Shown piece after piece: positions 35,701 to 46,900 of a stretch of DNA of 64,000 nucleotides; the stretch's first letter is position 1, and every line of letters begins with the position of its first letter. The translations under genes and the position numbers were made by a program. Source of the stretch: Sorghum bicolor (lineage: Eukaryota; Streptophyta; Magnoliopsida; Poales; Poaceae); the NCBI RefSeq assembly GCF_000003195.3, contig NC_012872.2:19377804-19441803 (forward strand), given 5' to 3'. Under the pieces are notes generated by a model. It ran no database searches, had not been told where the DNA came from, and saw only the letters and a list, made by a program, of their open reading frames with translations.

Positions 35701-36841
35701 AATAGCAACTAAATGACTTGAGCTGCAATGCTATATGGTTGTATCTATTAGAAAGTCTAGTTAAAAAAATTAAACATGGGCTACAAAAGAGACATGGTTT
35801 TGTCAACAAATCATGGCATGACAGGCAAAGAATAGAGTAAGCCACAGGGAGAGGAATGCTTTACAGTCAATACTCAATACCAGATTTCAAATAATTTTTA
35901 TTGTTATTGTTGGATTCAACATTTGAGTAAGTATGAATGAACTGAAGATAAATTGTGCACAAAGGAATAAACTCACCTGTGCATCCATCAGAGAGATAAG
36001 GATTTCCTTTGTACCCCTTGGGGCAAGTGCATAGATAGCCAGGGCCATTGACTGAATCTACACACAGACTTTGTCTGTCACGGCATGCATAAGAAGGTAA
36101 GCTTCTAGCCACATCACATGTTACATTGCCAATTGCCCAGTCCAGAACCAGTGGCTGGTGTCCCCCATAGGTCTCATTAAACTTCATAGTGGTTATATAC
36201 TCACTGCTGAAATTAAAAGTCTCTGATTCCACTAGCGCAGCATAGCTGCATGGATTAAACCGCCAACTATCTGAATCATTGTACACACTATAAAATTGGA
36301 CATCATACCGGGTTAAGCCATTGGGTATGTCATTTTGGCAGCAGCCTACACCTAAGCACGAACCATTTGTCAGTGCCCTTGGGCTTGCACACACCGATGC
36401 ACACGCAGTCGTGTATCCTGTCCTGTTGTTTATATTGTAGATATATGCGAGTGTGTTGCAGCCAATGACCATGAACCTGTTGTCTGTATTAGAGAACCGA
36501 TATGGCCATTTTGAGAAGTCAAGCCACCACAGATTTTCTTCCATTTTTGTTGTGGTATGATCGTAGCAATATGTTGACATTTTGTTTAGCGCCCGAGTTT
36601 TGCCACGGGACACTGAGATATTTAGAACTTCCACATTACCGATGAAAGGCTTCTTAATTCCACTGGCTGTCGTGTTACAATTGATTTTAAAGCCTGCATC
36701 TATTGCACAGTCTTTACCAATGCCAAATGGATAGGGAATTTCGACATCTCCACAACGTGCCTGGCAACCGGGAGCAGGCTGAGCTGATGTAGATGCAAGG
36801 TACAACATGACTGCAACTCCGAGGAGCAGCATTGATGCCAT
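32713..36841 (-). CDS. Wall-associated-kinase-like receptor kinase (WAK family), three exons
   Basis: Exons on the minus strand: 36841-35977, 35629-35480 and 33896-32713. GT/AG junctions and phases give 733 codons including stop (732 aa). Domains: signal peptide (residues 1-20), cysteine-rich GUB_WAK region (CQARCGDVEIPYPFGIGKDC, about 26 on), an EGF-like repeat at about 253-287, a calcium-binding EGF in exon 2 (DVDECKENPSQC, from 289), a transmembrane segment (340-357, VCISSIVLVIIIFCIRLI) and a kinase. The kinase has P-loop GHGGHGTVYKG (413), catalytic lysine in AAIKR (434), HGD (529-531) and DFG (549-551). WAK proteins span the plasma membrane and bind pectin outside; many act in defence or expansion. 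The catalytic loop has HGD rather than HRD. Exon 2 reads correctly in a frame different from its longest open frame. Ligand unknown. Confidence 0.93.
34120..34808. mobile_element. Long foldback element in WAK intron 2
   Basis: Two arms of about 300 bases are inverted copies. The left arm holds CCCTTCAACTATG and GGTGAACTATTT, then TAGATCTACACGGTAAACAT. The right arm reverses these, with ATGTTTACCGTGTAGATCTA near 34529 and GGTGTGAAATAGTCCACC near 34760. The centre is around 34460. There is no coding capacity. A transcript of the WAK intron could fold into a long hairpin here. Confidence 0.8.
34922..35163. mobile_element. GGCCTTGTTTAGTT-family MITE in WAK intron 2
   Basis: GGCCTTGTTTAGTTCACC at the left, GTAACTAAACAAGGCC at the right, flanked by GCA on both sides (34919-34921 and 35164-35166), which suggests a 3-bp target duplication. 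This is one of the two best-preserved copies. Confidence 0.88.
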
Positions 36842-37467
36842 AGTGACGGGCTCTTCAAAAATGGTGTTGCAACAGTACGTCTCCTCTGTACTAAAGGAAA
36901 CAAAAATAGTGAGCCAACTGAATAGCTTCTTTAGTTATCTACAAAGCTCCACTAGTTTATATCTTACTATCCTATAGAAACAAACCTGAAAAGAAAACAA
37001 ACCTTGAAAATTAACAGGCATATAGTTGGGAAAATGAAATGCTTTGAACAATTTGGGCTAATTAATTTGAATGCTTGCTAAAATAGAAAACATGGCCCTC
37101 ATTATTCATGTCTTTCTGTATGTCATGGCTGGAGTTACTCAAGAAGCTTCTAATGCTTCTGATTGCTGATTATGGACATTGTTCTTTTCTCAGGAGGGTA
37201 CCGAGCCCCTACTGCAGTTATTTAATAAAAAAAGGAGCATGTTTGATTCGTTACCCAAACTTGCCATGCCAAAGGTTGGTCATGCCACGATTTTCTCGGT
37301 AGTTGTTTGGTTCACTACCACAATTATGGTATACCACATTTTCTTAGCACCCTGTCTCATATGTCATAGACTCATTTTCGTGACAAACTTTACCACAAGT
37401 GTGGCTTCGATTTTACTCGTCACAGTTTCTATGGCAGCCACACTTTGCTGAAGATTAGGCATGAAAT
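36842..37467. other. Upstream region of the WAK-like gene
   Basis: It should hold the 5' UTR and promoter of the minus-strand kinase gene. I cannot place a TATA box with confidence. The far part (37180-37450) has ORFs on the + strand without recognisable domains and repeated TGCCA/TGGCA-rich wording, perhaps an old MITE. Confidence 0.35.
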
Positions 37468-37643
37468 GGGCTTGTTTGGTTCCCCTTACTAAATTTTATT
37501 CATTTAAACTGTAGTCACTTTAGTAGCTAAAACTTCCAAACACATAGACTAAAAAGGAGCTAAAATAGTTTAGTCCAACTAGTTAACCAAGAGTAGCTAA
37601 AATAGTTTTAGTAGCTAAATTTTAGTGAAGGAAACCAAACAGG
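37468..37643. mobile_element. Tourist-like MITE
   Basis: GGGCTTGTTTGGTTCCCCTTACTAAA at the left and TTTAGTGAAGGAAACCAAACAGG at the right are imperfect inverted repeats. The interior has AGTAGCTAAA repeats. At 176 bp it fits the TTGTTTGG-ended Tourist-like elements of grasses. Confidence 0.7.
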
Positions 37644-38179
37644 AAAAACGAAACCAGGAAGCTACTAAGGACACTCCCAGCATAGAAATCACATAATTAT
37701 ATTCTTTAATTAGGGTGCCAACTAAACAAAAAGATGATGTGGCATTGCAATTAAAGAAGAGAGAGAGAGACAGGAGGAGGATATGATTTCTTAATAAGAA
37801 ATCATTGTCTACATGGGAACAAGATATGAACAAATATGATAGGTAGATGTGGAAAAAGAAGATATGATTGAACAAAAGGTTAAGTATATAGAAACTATAA
37901 AACATAGTTTTTATATGTAGTGTTTATATATAAATTAATAGGAATAGAAATGTAGGTTCTAGCATTATGACTGCTCTAAGAAGCAAAGAAATTGAGAAAT
38001 GAAATTAAGAATACAAGTGGTCAACTGAAGGTCAAACAAAGTTCTGCGCCCATTCTTAGATAAGAGGGGAAGTATTTTTTTCTTCACACGCTAAAAAGGA
38101 GCGAAGTGAGCTCAAGCTTCAAAATTGCCTTGCAGCCTTGTACTGCTGCCGGGTAGTTTTTTTTTAAGATCCTGTTTGT
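37644..38179. other. AT-rich intergenic sequence
   Basis: Includes an AGAGAGAGAGA microsatellite near 37760 and poly-T runs near 38160. I see no gene. Confidence 0.4.
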
Positions 38180-38500
38180 TTCTACTCATCTAGATCACCC
38201 AGCAAATTAGAATTATGAATTCCAAGTTTTGTAGCGGACTCAAATTGGTTCGAGTCTGAAGATTTATTAGCCCCCAGCAAGCAGAAGCAAAACTGCAGCT
38301 AGTGAATAACTGATAAGCTGTCTCTTCCACATTAACATCACAGAGAACACGGTTGTAATTGGAAGCTCCATATTCCTTCTTTTCAGCAATTCTCATGTAC
38401 TTTATTCTATCTTTCAAAATGAGCCAAAAGAAGATTTTGTGCTTGTTTTGGCAGGAACTTTCCCAAAGCCACTTGAAAACTAGGTCGGAGGCCACTTAGA
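38180..38500 (-). pseudogene. LINE remnant: zf-RVT C-terminal fragment
   Basis: The minus strand gives FKWLWESSCQNKHKIFFWLI, LKDRIKYMRIAEKK, then NRVLCDVNVEETAYQLFTSC and SACWGLINLQ. This is the zinc-binding tail of plant non-LTR retrotransposon reverse transcriptase (family wording CxLCxxxxEETxxHLFxxC). Upstream RT sequence is absent or unrecognisable and the frame breaks around 38500. Confidence 0.8.
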
Positions 38501-39302
38501 AGCCTTTCTTGATGAGAAATTGTTAGTTCCAAGTAGAGGACATGTGTCCACTTAGTTCTTCTGACAGAGTATAGAGAACTGGACAGCAATCCCCTAAATA
38601 GAAAAGTGCAGTTCTAAATTTGAAGCCTTAGGTGCAGAAACTCACAACAGTGTTCGAAGCTTGAGACATCGGAAAGATTGTATTGTGTCTCACAAGTCAC
38701 AAACAAGAGGTCTGAAGCTGAAGGACAGAAACAGAGCATGGACAGCATGCAGTTTCGTGGTGTATATGCATGTAAATCTGTACAAACTGAGAGAGAGTGA
38801 AATCAAGATCCGTGGCGTGAGCCGTGAGCGGATCGGAGTACCTTGGCCGAAGTGATGATGCCACTTCTTCTTTGCCGCCCGCCGTCTGTCCCTTCTCCAG
38901 GTTCCAACGAAGGCAAGGAAGAGGCACTTGCAATGGCAGCGCGCCAACCAGCGACTGCAGCCGTGTTGCAATAAAAGTAGCCGTGTTGTTCATATTTTAT
39001 TTATTTATCGAATAAAGTTGCCGTGTTTACTTCAAGTCAACTAGGTGATTTGTCTTCTTTTTTGACACGAATCTTTTGACGTGAGACACGGGACAGGCCA
39101 CAAAGAGACCCATTCTAAGGGCAGGGCCACAGGGAGACCCGTTCTAAGGGCTCACAAACGTAAAATAGGGTCTCTGATAGGTGCTAGGAGAGGCACAATC
39201 TAAATTGGAATCCTCTCTTTTAAAGACTCATTTGCAGAAAGAGTTTTTTAAGATCTTATTATTGAAGAAAACTAAAAATAGATATTGAAACATTTACTTA
39301 TA

Positions 39303-40054
39303 GAAACTTTTACATGAGTGCCATTACGAAAGATTACAATTACCTCCAAGCCATTAAAAAGTTTGAGCGGTCACATATGCCATCGTGCTAAACTTTTTTG
39401 TCTCTCATGCCATTTTGTCTATTTTTATCTATAACGGTGTCAAACTACGATAGAAAAAAAAAATCTAAAATGCCCTTCTATTTGAGCTACACACAAGACA
39501 CTAGCAACCGCTCGCACCAGCACCGGCTCCCTCCTTGCTGGGACGCGTTGGGGAGCTCTACCGCGTCCCGGCCGCCACGACCTCGCACAGGGGGAGCTCC
39601 GCCCGGCCATGGCTGTGCGCGGGCGCAGGCGAGCTCGGGCCGGCAGCCATGGGCGCACGGGGGGAGCAGTGCCCGGCCGCCACCAGCGCGCACAGCTGGC
39701 TCGCAGGGGCGCACAGGGGGAGCACTGCCCGGGCGCCATGAGTGCGAGCGAGCTCCATCTCGACATCAGCACAGCGTTGTCGAGGAGGAAGGTGGAGTCA
39801 GGCAACTGATAGCTTGGCCCCACTAGACAGAGAGAGAAAAAGTAATAGGATAGGACAAGAGAAGGGTATTTTGAACATTTACACTGACGAGGCCCACATG
39901 TCAGGGCCCTCAAACGGCGGAAAACTAACAAAGTATTGAAAGAATGGTGTGGAAGACAAAAAAATTTAGCATGATGGCACATGTGACCACTCAAACTTTT
40001 TAATGGCTTGGAGGTAATTGCAATCTTTCGTAATGGCACTCATGTAAAAGTCTC
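39303..40054. mobile_element. Mutator-like element with GC-rich core (Pack-MULE candidate)
   Basis: Left end GAAACTTTTACATGAGTGCC and inverted right end GGCACTCATGTAAAAGTCTC extend into a terminal inverted repeat of about 100 bp that also contains ACCTCCAAGCCATTAAAAAG. Flanks TTACTTATA (39294-39302) and TTACTTGTA (40055-40063) are a 9-bp target duplication with one mismatch, the Mutator signature. The interior (39490-39800) is strongly GC-rich, unlike the surroundings, and holds open frames on both strands plus three imperfect repeats of CGCACAGGGGGAGC-type wording at 39583, 39654 and 39710. No transposase is seen. A captured gene fragment is likely, but I cannot name the parent. Confidence 0.8.
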
Positions 40055-40120
40055 TTACTTGTAGCATTTCCTAAACGTGAAATAGGTCTTTTATTTGGGT
40101 TTCCATTGTTGGAGATATTC

Positions 40121-40431
40121 TTAGAGTAAGTCCAATGATTGGCTTATAACGAAGCTAACTAATATTTTTTTCTTCATTGAAAAGAGAAGGAAGGAAAGAA
40201 GAGAGCTTGGCTCTCATGCAAACAACAAATATGAACTGCACACAGGAGCCTGTGTAGTAGTGGACCTAGATAGAATTATATGAGGAGAACTTAGAAAAAG
40301 AATAGAAAACATGATGCCATAAAATAATAAAAAAAGTTTTTATAGACAAATAGAAGACAACAATTATACGATTTGGCTCTTATAACTTTTTTTAGCCTAT
40401 CACTAAGCTCTATTATTGATCTTGCTCTTAA
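40121..40431. mobile_element. MITE with AAGTCCAATGATTGG-type ends
   Basis: TTAGAGTAAGTCCAATGATT at the left and AATAATTGATCTTGCTCTTA-like wording at the right (TTATTGATCTTGCTCTTAAA) are inverted, as are GGCTTATAA and TTATAACTTTTTTTAGCC further in. It is about 310 bp. Confidence 0.6.
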
Positions 40432-40510
40432 AGATTCTTATAGATAGAGAATTTGGACGATTCACTGATAGTCACATATCAAATCTGCTTTCACCTCTCT
40501 TTCGAATTTT

Positions 40511-40714
40511 AGGGCATGTTTGGCGGGGGTTTTGATGGTTGCAGCTCCTTCTACATCTCGTAATGTAACAAGATTGTTTACAAGAGCCGTTTCTCTCTTT
40601 CCTATCAAGATGAACCAGAAGAAACTATGATTTGTGACTCCTCCAGCTCCAAGACTCCTCCAGTACTATAGCGCGGAGCTGAGGCCCGAAGGAGCTCAAC
40701 CAAACATGGCCTTA
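40511..40714. mobile_element. Small MITE with AGGGCATGTTTGG ends
   Basis: AGGGCATGTTTGGCGGGGG at the left and CAACCAAACATGGCCTTAA at the right, with GCAGCTCCTTC and GAAGGAGCTC as inner inverted arms. About 200 bp. Confidence 0.6.
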
Positions 40715-42593
40715 ATTTGTAAACGCTAGCATCATCCAAAAATTAATAGGAAATAAGGTTCAAAATAGTTTGATATATGAGATAATAGACAAGTTAATCT
40801 TTCAATGCATGGCCGAGCTAATATTAAGTTTAACTCGGCCAACACTGCTTGCAGAATTCTTTTCAAAGATGCGAGCGAGTATCCACTTGATTGTTTCCTC
40901 TTATTATCGGAGACAGGGCACAGGTTTGTAACATGTCACGTATGGCAGTTTATATTCATGCTATTGCTACCTACCATCGATTACTTGGTCAAGTCTTCAG
41001 ACTTTGTCTAAAACGAAACGCCTTGTGACTGTGGATCGTGATCGCCTGATAGGTACGTCACGAGGACTCACGACGAAACATGTTCAGTCCCCTGCATAAG
41101 TAAAGTAGAAAAAGAAAGAAAAGCATGATCCTGAAAATGATATGTCTCCTATACTAGGACAAAAAAAAAAGAACAAAAAAACGAGTAGTGTTGTATAGTC
41201 ACTGCAATTGAATTCTTAAACTCAACATTTTAAGGACCCAGAATTGGAAAGAGATTGGTCTCCTATCAGTACCAGTTTTACAACTTACAAGTGTGTTGCG
41301 TTTAGATGGTTCACAGGAACAAATCAATGTCTCCATATATCATGGATATGCAAAATGTTACATGGGTGCATTTTTTCTCATATTTATCATCATGTGGTCT
41401 AGAGAGACAAAATAAACAATAGAAAAAACATAAAATAATCAGAGAATGGAGAAACATGAAGGGAGCATGTGGGCCATGAGATTTGAGGGAATGGAGAAAA
41501 GGGAGCGAGCTAGCGCAATGTGCAAGATGGGAAGAGAAAAGAAAGAGTTGACACCTGATATGATGGCTTTTTTATGACACGTGGTCATCTCATGAAACCA
41601 AAGGAACGGCTCAGTGCAAGTTTGATGCGTTTTTCAAAACGTAAGAAATAATGCTGGCTAGTTTCATGGCTATGAAACTCTAATCTTCTCTCTTTTTCTC
41701 ACTACATGCAAATAATATTTTTTGCTAACATGTCATTCCATTTAATGTGCATAAAACTTTCATGACATTTTTATTAAAACTGGTCTTATAACCACGTCTC
41801 ACTCATATGATAGTAGTATTACTACCCATTATTTAGTCAAGTCTTCATCATCAGAATTAAATATTTATTTTTAATAATGAGTCAACTTGTGGATCGGGAT
41901 AAGTTTTGGGGTAAGGCTCACGCACAGGCGGACATTGCATTATAATTTCAACCAAACTTTGCATTGCAAGCAATATACACATATATGAACGTAAGTAAAT
42001 ATGATTATTAAAAATACACATAATAAGGACAATTGCGGTGAGCTTGAAATTAAACATTTCAATGACCTGTCAAATTGAGGTGAGATCCGGGGAACACAGA
42101 AACAGTGAAAATGTTGCAATATGGAATTAAGGATGCATGTGGACACCCTTTTTTTGCATAGGCTAACTAATTGATCAAATGTCATACCATTCTAGTTTGT
42201 TTCTCCCCTAAGAAATGTCATTCTAGTTCAGTTGAAAGTTGTTGGGTCGATCCAGTGACCAAAGTTATTAGAACTTGCATCTTGAATGAAATGCCTCATA
42301 TCACAAGACTAAGTGATTCTAAAACATAGAAATGTGACAACTAACGAGTATTTTGTTTAGATTATTCACTGGAAATAACACATACATGGAAAAGAAGCGA
42401 GCAAGAAGAGAAGAGATGGTGCATTGGGCTTCCAACACTCCAGCCACGCCACATGTTGCCCTAAGTGCCCTAGCAATGCTCCTTCTCTAGGTGAATATGC
42501 CATCACTGGCTTATCTAGGCCCAAGTGCGCGACCGCTATTCTCAACCTCACTTGAAGCTCGATGGCTCCTTTGATGCCTCCTAGGATGCCTAT
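40715..42593. other. Intergenic sequence, nothing recognised
   Basis: Nearly 1.9 kb of AT-rich sequence with purine runs (41100-41200). I see no gene, LTR or complete MITE. The last 200 bases may belong to the decayed Copia element that follows. Confidence 0.4.
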
Positions 42594-43291
42594 GTGACTC
42601 GGTGTTACCACACTCACCTCAGACATGTTCAGCCATTAGCAAGCCACTACGTCCTCACCTTTGTCAGTTCCTCACTTCCTCATGTTGTGTTCCTCTTAGC
42701 TCAGCACATCCATGGTGCTACTCATGTCACTCGACAACCTGACTCATGTCCTTCAGTGCCTCTCCTATCGTTCTTCAGTCGTCTACACAATTATCGGTCC
42801 AAGGGTGCGCTTAATGTCATCCTAATGGCTAATTTGCACCCCATGACTACTTGGGCTAAGCGTGGTTACCGCCTTCATGTGCTTTACTATGCTACCCCTA
42901 CCGCCAGTTTCCAAAGACCTAGTATGGTGCCCTTTTTGATTTGGATAGGCATGTAGAGTGTCGTAGAAGAGAACACACCCTCCTATAGGACAACACTTGG
43001 GGCCTAGTTCCTCGTCCTTCATGGGCTAATGTGGTGTTTGGTATATGGATCTTCAAGCATGAGTTCAATGCCAATGGTTTCATACTACACTACGAAGCAT
43101 GTTGCATGCTTCGTTGTTTCACATAATGCCTAGGTGTGACTTTGATGAGACATTCAGCATTATCGTCAAGCCCACCATGGTGGGCATGGTCCTCTCACTA
43201 GCTCTATCTTGCAGCTGACCACTTCATCATCTTGATGTTAAGAACACATTCCTTCATAGGTACTTTATCTAAGCCCGTCTAGTGCTCCTAG
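42594..43291 (+). pseudogene. Decayed Copia pol fragment (RT start)
   Basis: Across several frame changes and stops, the + strand gives HPMTTWAKRGYRLHVLYYATP, then NTWGLVPRPSWANVVFGIW, IFKHEFNANGF and a degraded form of the stretch leading to FIGTLSKPV. This is the region joining integrase to RT in Copia elements (family wording TRAKRGxR, NTWxLVPRP, GKWIFKHK). It stops at 43291, where a Sirevirus-like LTR starts. It is the oldest element recognisable in the right half. Confidence 0.7.
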
Positions 43292-43938
43292 TGAAAGCCC
43301 AAGTTTGACACCAAGTTGCTAATGCCATTGTGTTAAAGTGGTTTGAGTCAGGCATAGCAACACAAGTGATGAAGGAGCAAAGTGGCATAGAGTGGTGGCC
43401 ACATGATCACAAAGAGATGGACCTTGAACATGGAAATGAAGATCATGGTGATCAAGCACTTGGTGATGAATAAGGGGTAAAGTGATCAAGACAAATGTAT
43501 AACCAACGGATTTTTCCTTTTGCCGGTCTAAGACGAGTAGAGAAGTGATTGACCAGATTTAGGATAGATAGCCGACTATCAAGAGAGAAAATTATGGTCA
43601 TCTCTTGAATCAAGTGCTACTAGGTCAACATCTTGAGTTTTTGCATTAGGATCTATTAGAGTGCTAATATAACTCCTTTGTAGAAAATAATTGTGAAATT
43701 GCTAACACATGTGAACACAATGGTTTACACATGGTGGTGTTAGCACATTTGCAAAGGAGGTAGAGTTTGAGGGATAGAGAGGGGTTTGGGATCCTCTCTC
43801 GCTCCCACCAAGCTTGCGAGGCAAGATTTGACGCTTCCGTAATTTGAATTGCTTAGTTTCCATTGCACTGGAGGCAGAGTTGAAGAGGAGGTGAAGTCAT
43901 ACACTGAGAAACACTCATTAGATGCTGGTCAGACAGCG
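43292..43938 (+). repeat. Sirevirus-like LTR remnant, left part
   Basis: TGAAAGCCCAAGTTTGACACC begins directly at the break in the Copia RT and resembles the TGAAAGCCCTAGTTTGG start of the LTR at 46098. The interior shares AAATGTATAACC, TTTAGGATAGATAGCC and CAAGTGCTACTAGG with the neighbouring LTRs. It is interrupted at 43938 by a solo LTR and resumes at 48179. Confidence 0.6.
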
Positions 43939-46900
43939 TGAAATGTCCTTGTTTGGTTTTGGTATTTGAGTGACAACTTAGGTGGACTAATAGTGTTTAT
44001 GTGAGATACACAGGAGATTAGTCCACAGGTGATTATGTATGATGGAGGAGCTCATTACATATGAGACATGATATGGAGTCATGTGACCAAGGTGGAGAAG
44101 ATCAAGATGAGGCTTGGCTCGATGGACCAGTTGCAAGAGTAAAGGGCAAGTCAGAGGCTTTGAAGCGAGGGATCACATGTGACGGTGAAGCTTGAGCAAG
44201 ACTTGGCGCCGATGGACCAAGGCAACAGTGAAGTGCAAGTGAGGTCAAGATCGATGAACCAATACAGTCACGTGATGATATGAAGTGGATTATATCATTT
44301 GGTGATTGGTTGGTGCATGTGTTGCATCAACATTAGAGGAGATGGAATGGAAAGCGCAAGGCAAATGTATAACCTAGGACATTTCCATTTTAACGATCAT
44401 AGGTGTGTAGAGAAGTTTATGACCTGATTTAGGATAGATGGTCATACTATCAAGAGGGGCAAACTTCTTTGCATATCAGTCATCTAGTGCCACTTGAGCA
44501 ATCTAACTTTGCATACATGTTAGGATCGAGTGGCGTGGCATGTTCAGAGGCTAACTCCTTCAAAGAATATGTTTGTGAAAATGCTAACACACTTGCATAT
44601 GTTGGTACACACATGGTGGTGTTGGTACACTTTAAGAAGGAGGTGGAGTTTGAAGGGTAGAGAGGGTTTTGAGAAAATTAAGTGTATATTTTCTATTGCG
44701 CCAGTGGGAAATTTGGAGAAGTCGTGGGCTAGACGCTGGTCTCAGAGGCATCGAACACTGGACCAGAGCGTCTAGTGTACTGTCAGTTGCTGACGTAGGC
44801 ATAGAGTGAGCTTTGGATGTTGAACCCGCTGAGGTGAACACACCGGACACACGAGCAGTAACGCGAGTGCGTCCGGTGATCTGTAGAAGAAGAGCCCGCG
44901 ACATCGGACGCCCAGGAGAGCATCCGGTGGTTGCCTTCGGTGACCCCGTGTGTTTTACACCCTCTCTACGTACGGGTCCAGTGTGCACCGAACGCGTCTG
45001 GTGTGGACCAGCAGAGAATCTGGTGCTACTACTTCAGGCACGAGTGCAAGTTAGCCGGTGGCGGCAACGGTTGAGTTCAAACGGCTAGTGACACATGGCT
45101 GTTGAGCACCGGACGCTGGGTTTGAGCGTCTGGTGGCCCCCTGTAGCGCGTCTGGTGCCCATGTGTTTTTTGCCCAGTGAAGGGGCAACAGCTAGTTTAG
45201 CCCTTGGGACTATAAATAGCAGTGGTGGTCGGCCTTGGTTCAGGTTGAGCACCCTTGGGACTTAGTGTTCCTGCTTGGGGAGTGCTCGTAAAGCCTCTAA
45301 CTCACATATGCTTGATAGTGATCATCTGATTGTGTGAGTGAGCGATTCTAATGCGATTGCATTGAGAGATTGCATCGAGTGGCACTAGGTGTTCCTGTTG
45401 CAACCTCCTAGACGGCTTGGTGGCTTGTGACTCCGTCGAAGCATGCAAGGAGATTGTGCGGTGCTTTGGAGAAGAGATTGTGAGGGGTGCGGTGCTCACC
45501 CCACGGGGATCATGAAGAGCAACTCTAGTGGATTGCTTGTGGCTTGGAGGATCCCCATCTTGAGAGTGTATGTGCGGCACCCACTGAGGGTTTGGCTTTG
45601 GATTGCCAATTAGCTCATGATCCATCAAGTGGTTGTATCGCCACAACGAGGACGTAGCTTGGTGGCAACCAATTGAACCTCAGTAAAAATTACCATGTCA
45701 ACATTGTCTACTCTTCTTGATGGTTTGCATTCATTTTACACGAGCTTGTACTTACATTCTTTATATACTTGTGCTTGTGTAGTTGCTCTTGTAATTAGTT
45801 AGCTTGTGTAGCTTGCTAGTTACCTTCTCACTTGTGTAGCTAGAAGTAGTTCCCTCGCGTGGCTAATTTGGTTTGTGTAACCTTGTTAGTCACATTGCTT
45901 AGTTTGTGTAGCTAAGTAAGTTACACTCTCTAATTTGGCATTGGTTGCCTTGTTATGGAGCATTGCTAGTGAGCTTAGGAGCTTTGTGCTTTTGCTTACT
46001 AGTTGTATAGGAGCTCTCCAGTTTGCAAAGTACTAGTGACATATGTTTGTATGACCTTGCTCCTAGAATTAGTTAGGTGGGCTCTTGCTAAGGAAGCTGA
46101 AAGCCCTAGTTTGGTTTTGGATAATTGATGAAACCCTAGTACTAACCTCCATGCTAAGTGTGTGTAGACTTAATGAGGTTGGTACATGCCAAGTGTTGGA
46201 GCAAGAGATGATCATGGTGATGACCACAAGGTGATCAAGTGCTCAACTTGGAAAAGAAGAAAGAGAAAAACAAAACCCTATGGAGATCAAGGCAAAGGTA
46301 TTGCTTAGGGTTTTGGTTTTGGTGATCAAGACACCATAGAGGGTGTGATCACATTTAGGATAGATAGCCATACTATAAAGAGGGGAATTCTTTGGCTAAG
46401 CGGTTATCAAGTGCCACTAGGTGTCATTGTTCATGTGCATGCATTTAGAACCTAGTGAGCTAACTTAACTCCTTTGGGAAAATGTTTGTGAAAATGCTAA
46501 CACACATGCACAAGTTGGTTTACACGTTGTGGTGTTGGCACACTTTGAGAAGGAGGTGGAGTTCGAAGGGTAGAGAGAGGATGGGTTCGAGAAAATGAAG
46601 TGCATATTTTCTATTGCGCCGGTGGGAAATTTTGGAGAAGTCGCGGGAGAAACACTCACCGGACGCTAGCTTCTGGAGCACCGGACGCTGAGTCTGAGCG
46701 TCCGGTGCAGACAGTGCCTGGCCCAGCTAGGGTAAGGCACCGGACGATAGGCACCGGACGCTGGCTTGAGCGTCCGGTGGTGCGCGTCCGGTGTGCGGGC
46801 GTTTTGCGACCCTCTCTGCGCATGGGTCTGGTGAGCACCGGACGCTACCGGTGCTTAGTGTCCGGTGACCCGCAGGTTTGCGGAACTCTCTGCGCATGAG

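Noticed and set aside
38690..38993. Possible small gene on the minus strand near 38.7-39.0 kb
   Set aside because: Two overlapping minus-strand frames without any motif; no evidence of splicing or homology that I can name.
42366..42626. Minus-strand frame over the Copia relic
   Set aside because: The + strand shows recognisable Copia RT wording just downstream, and the minus frame is its shadow.
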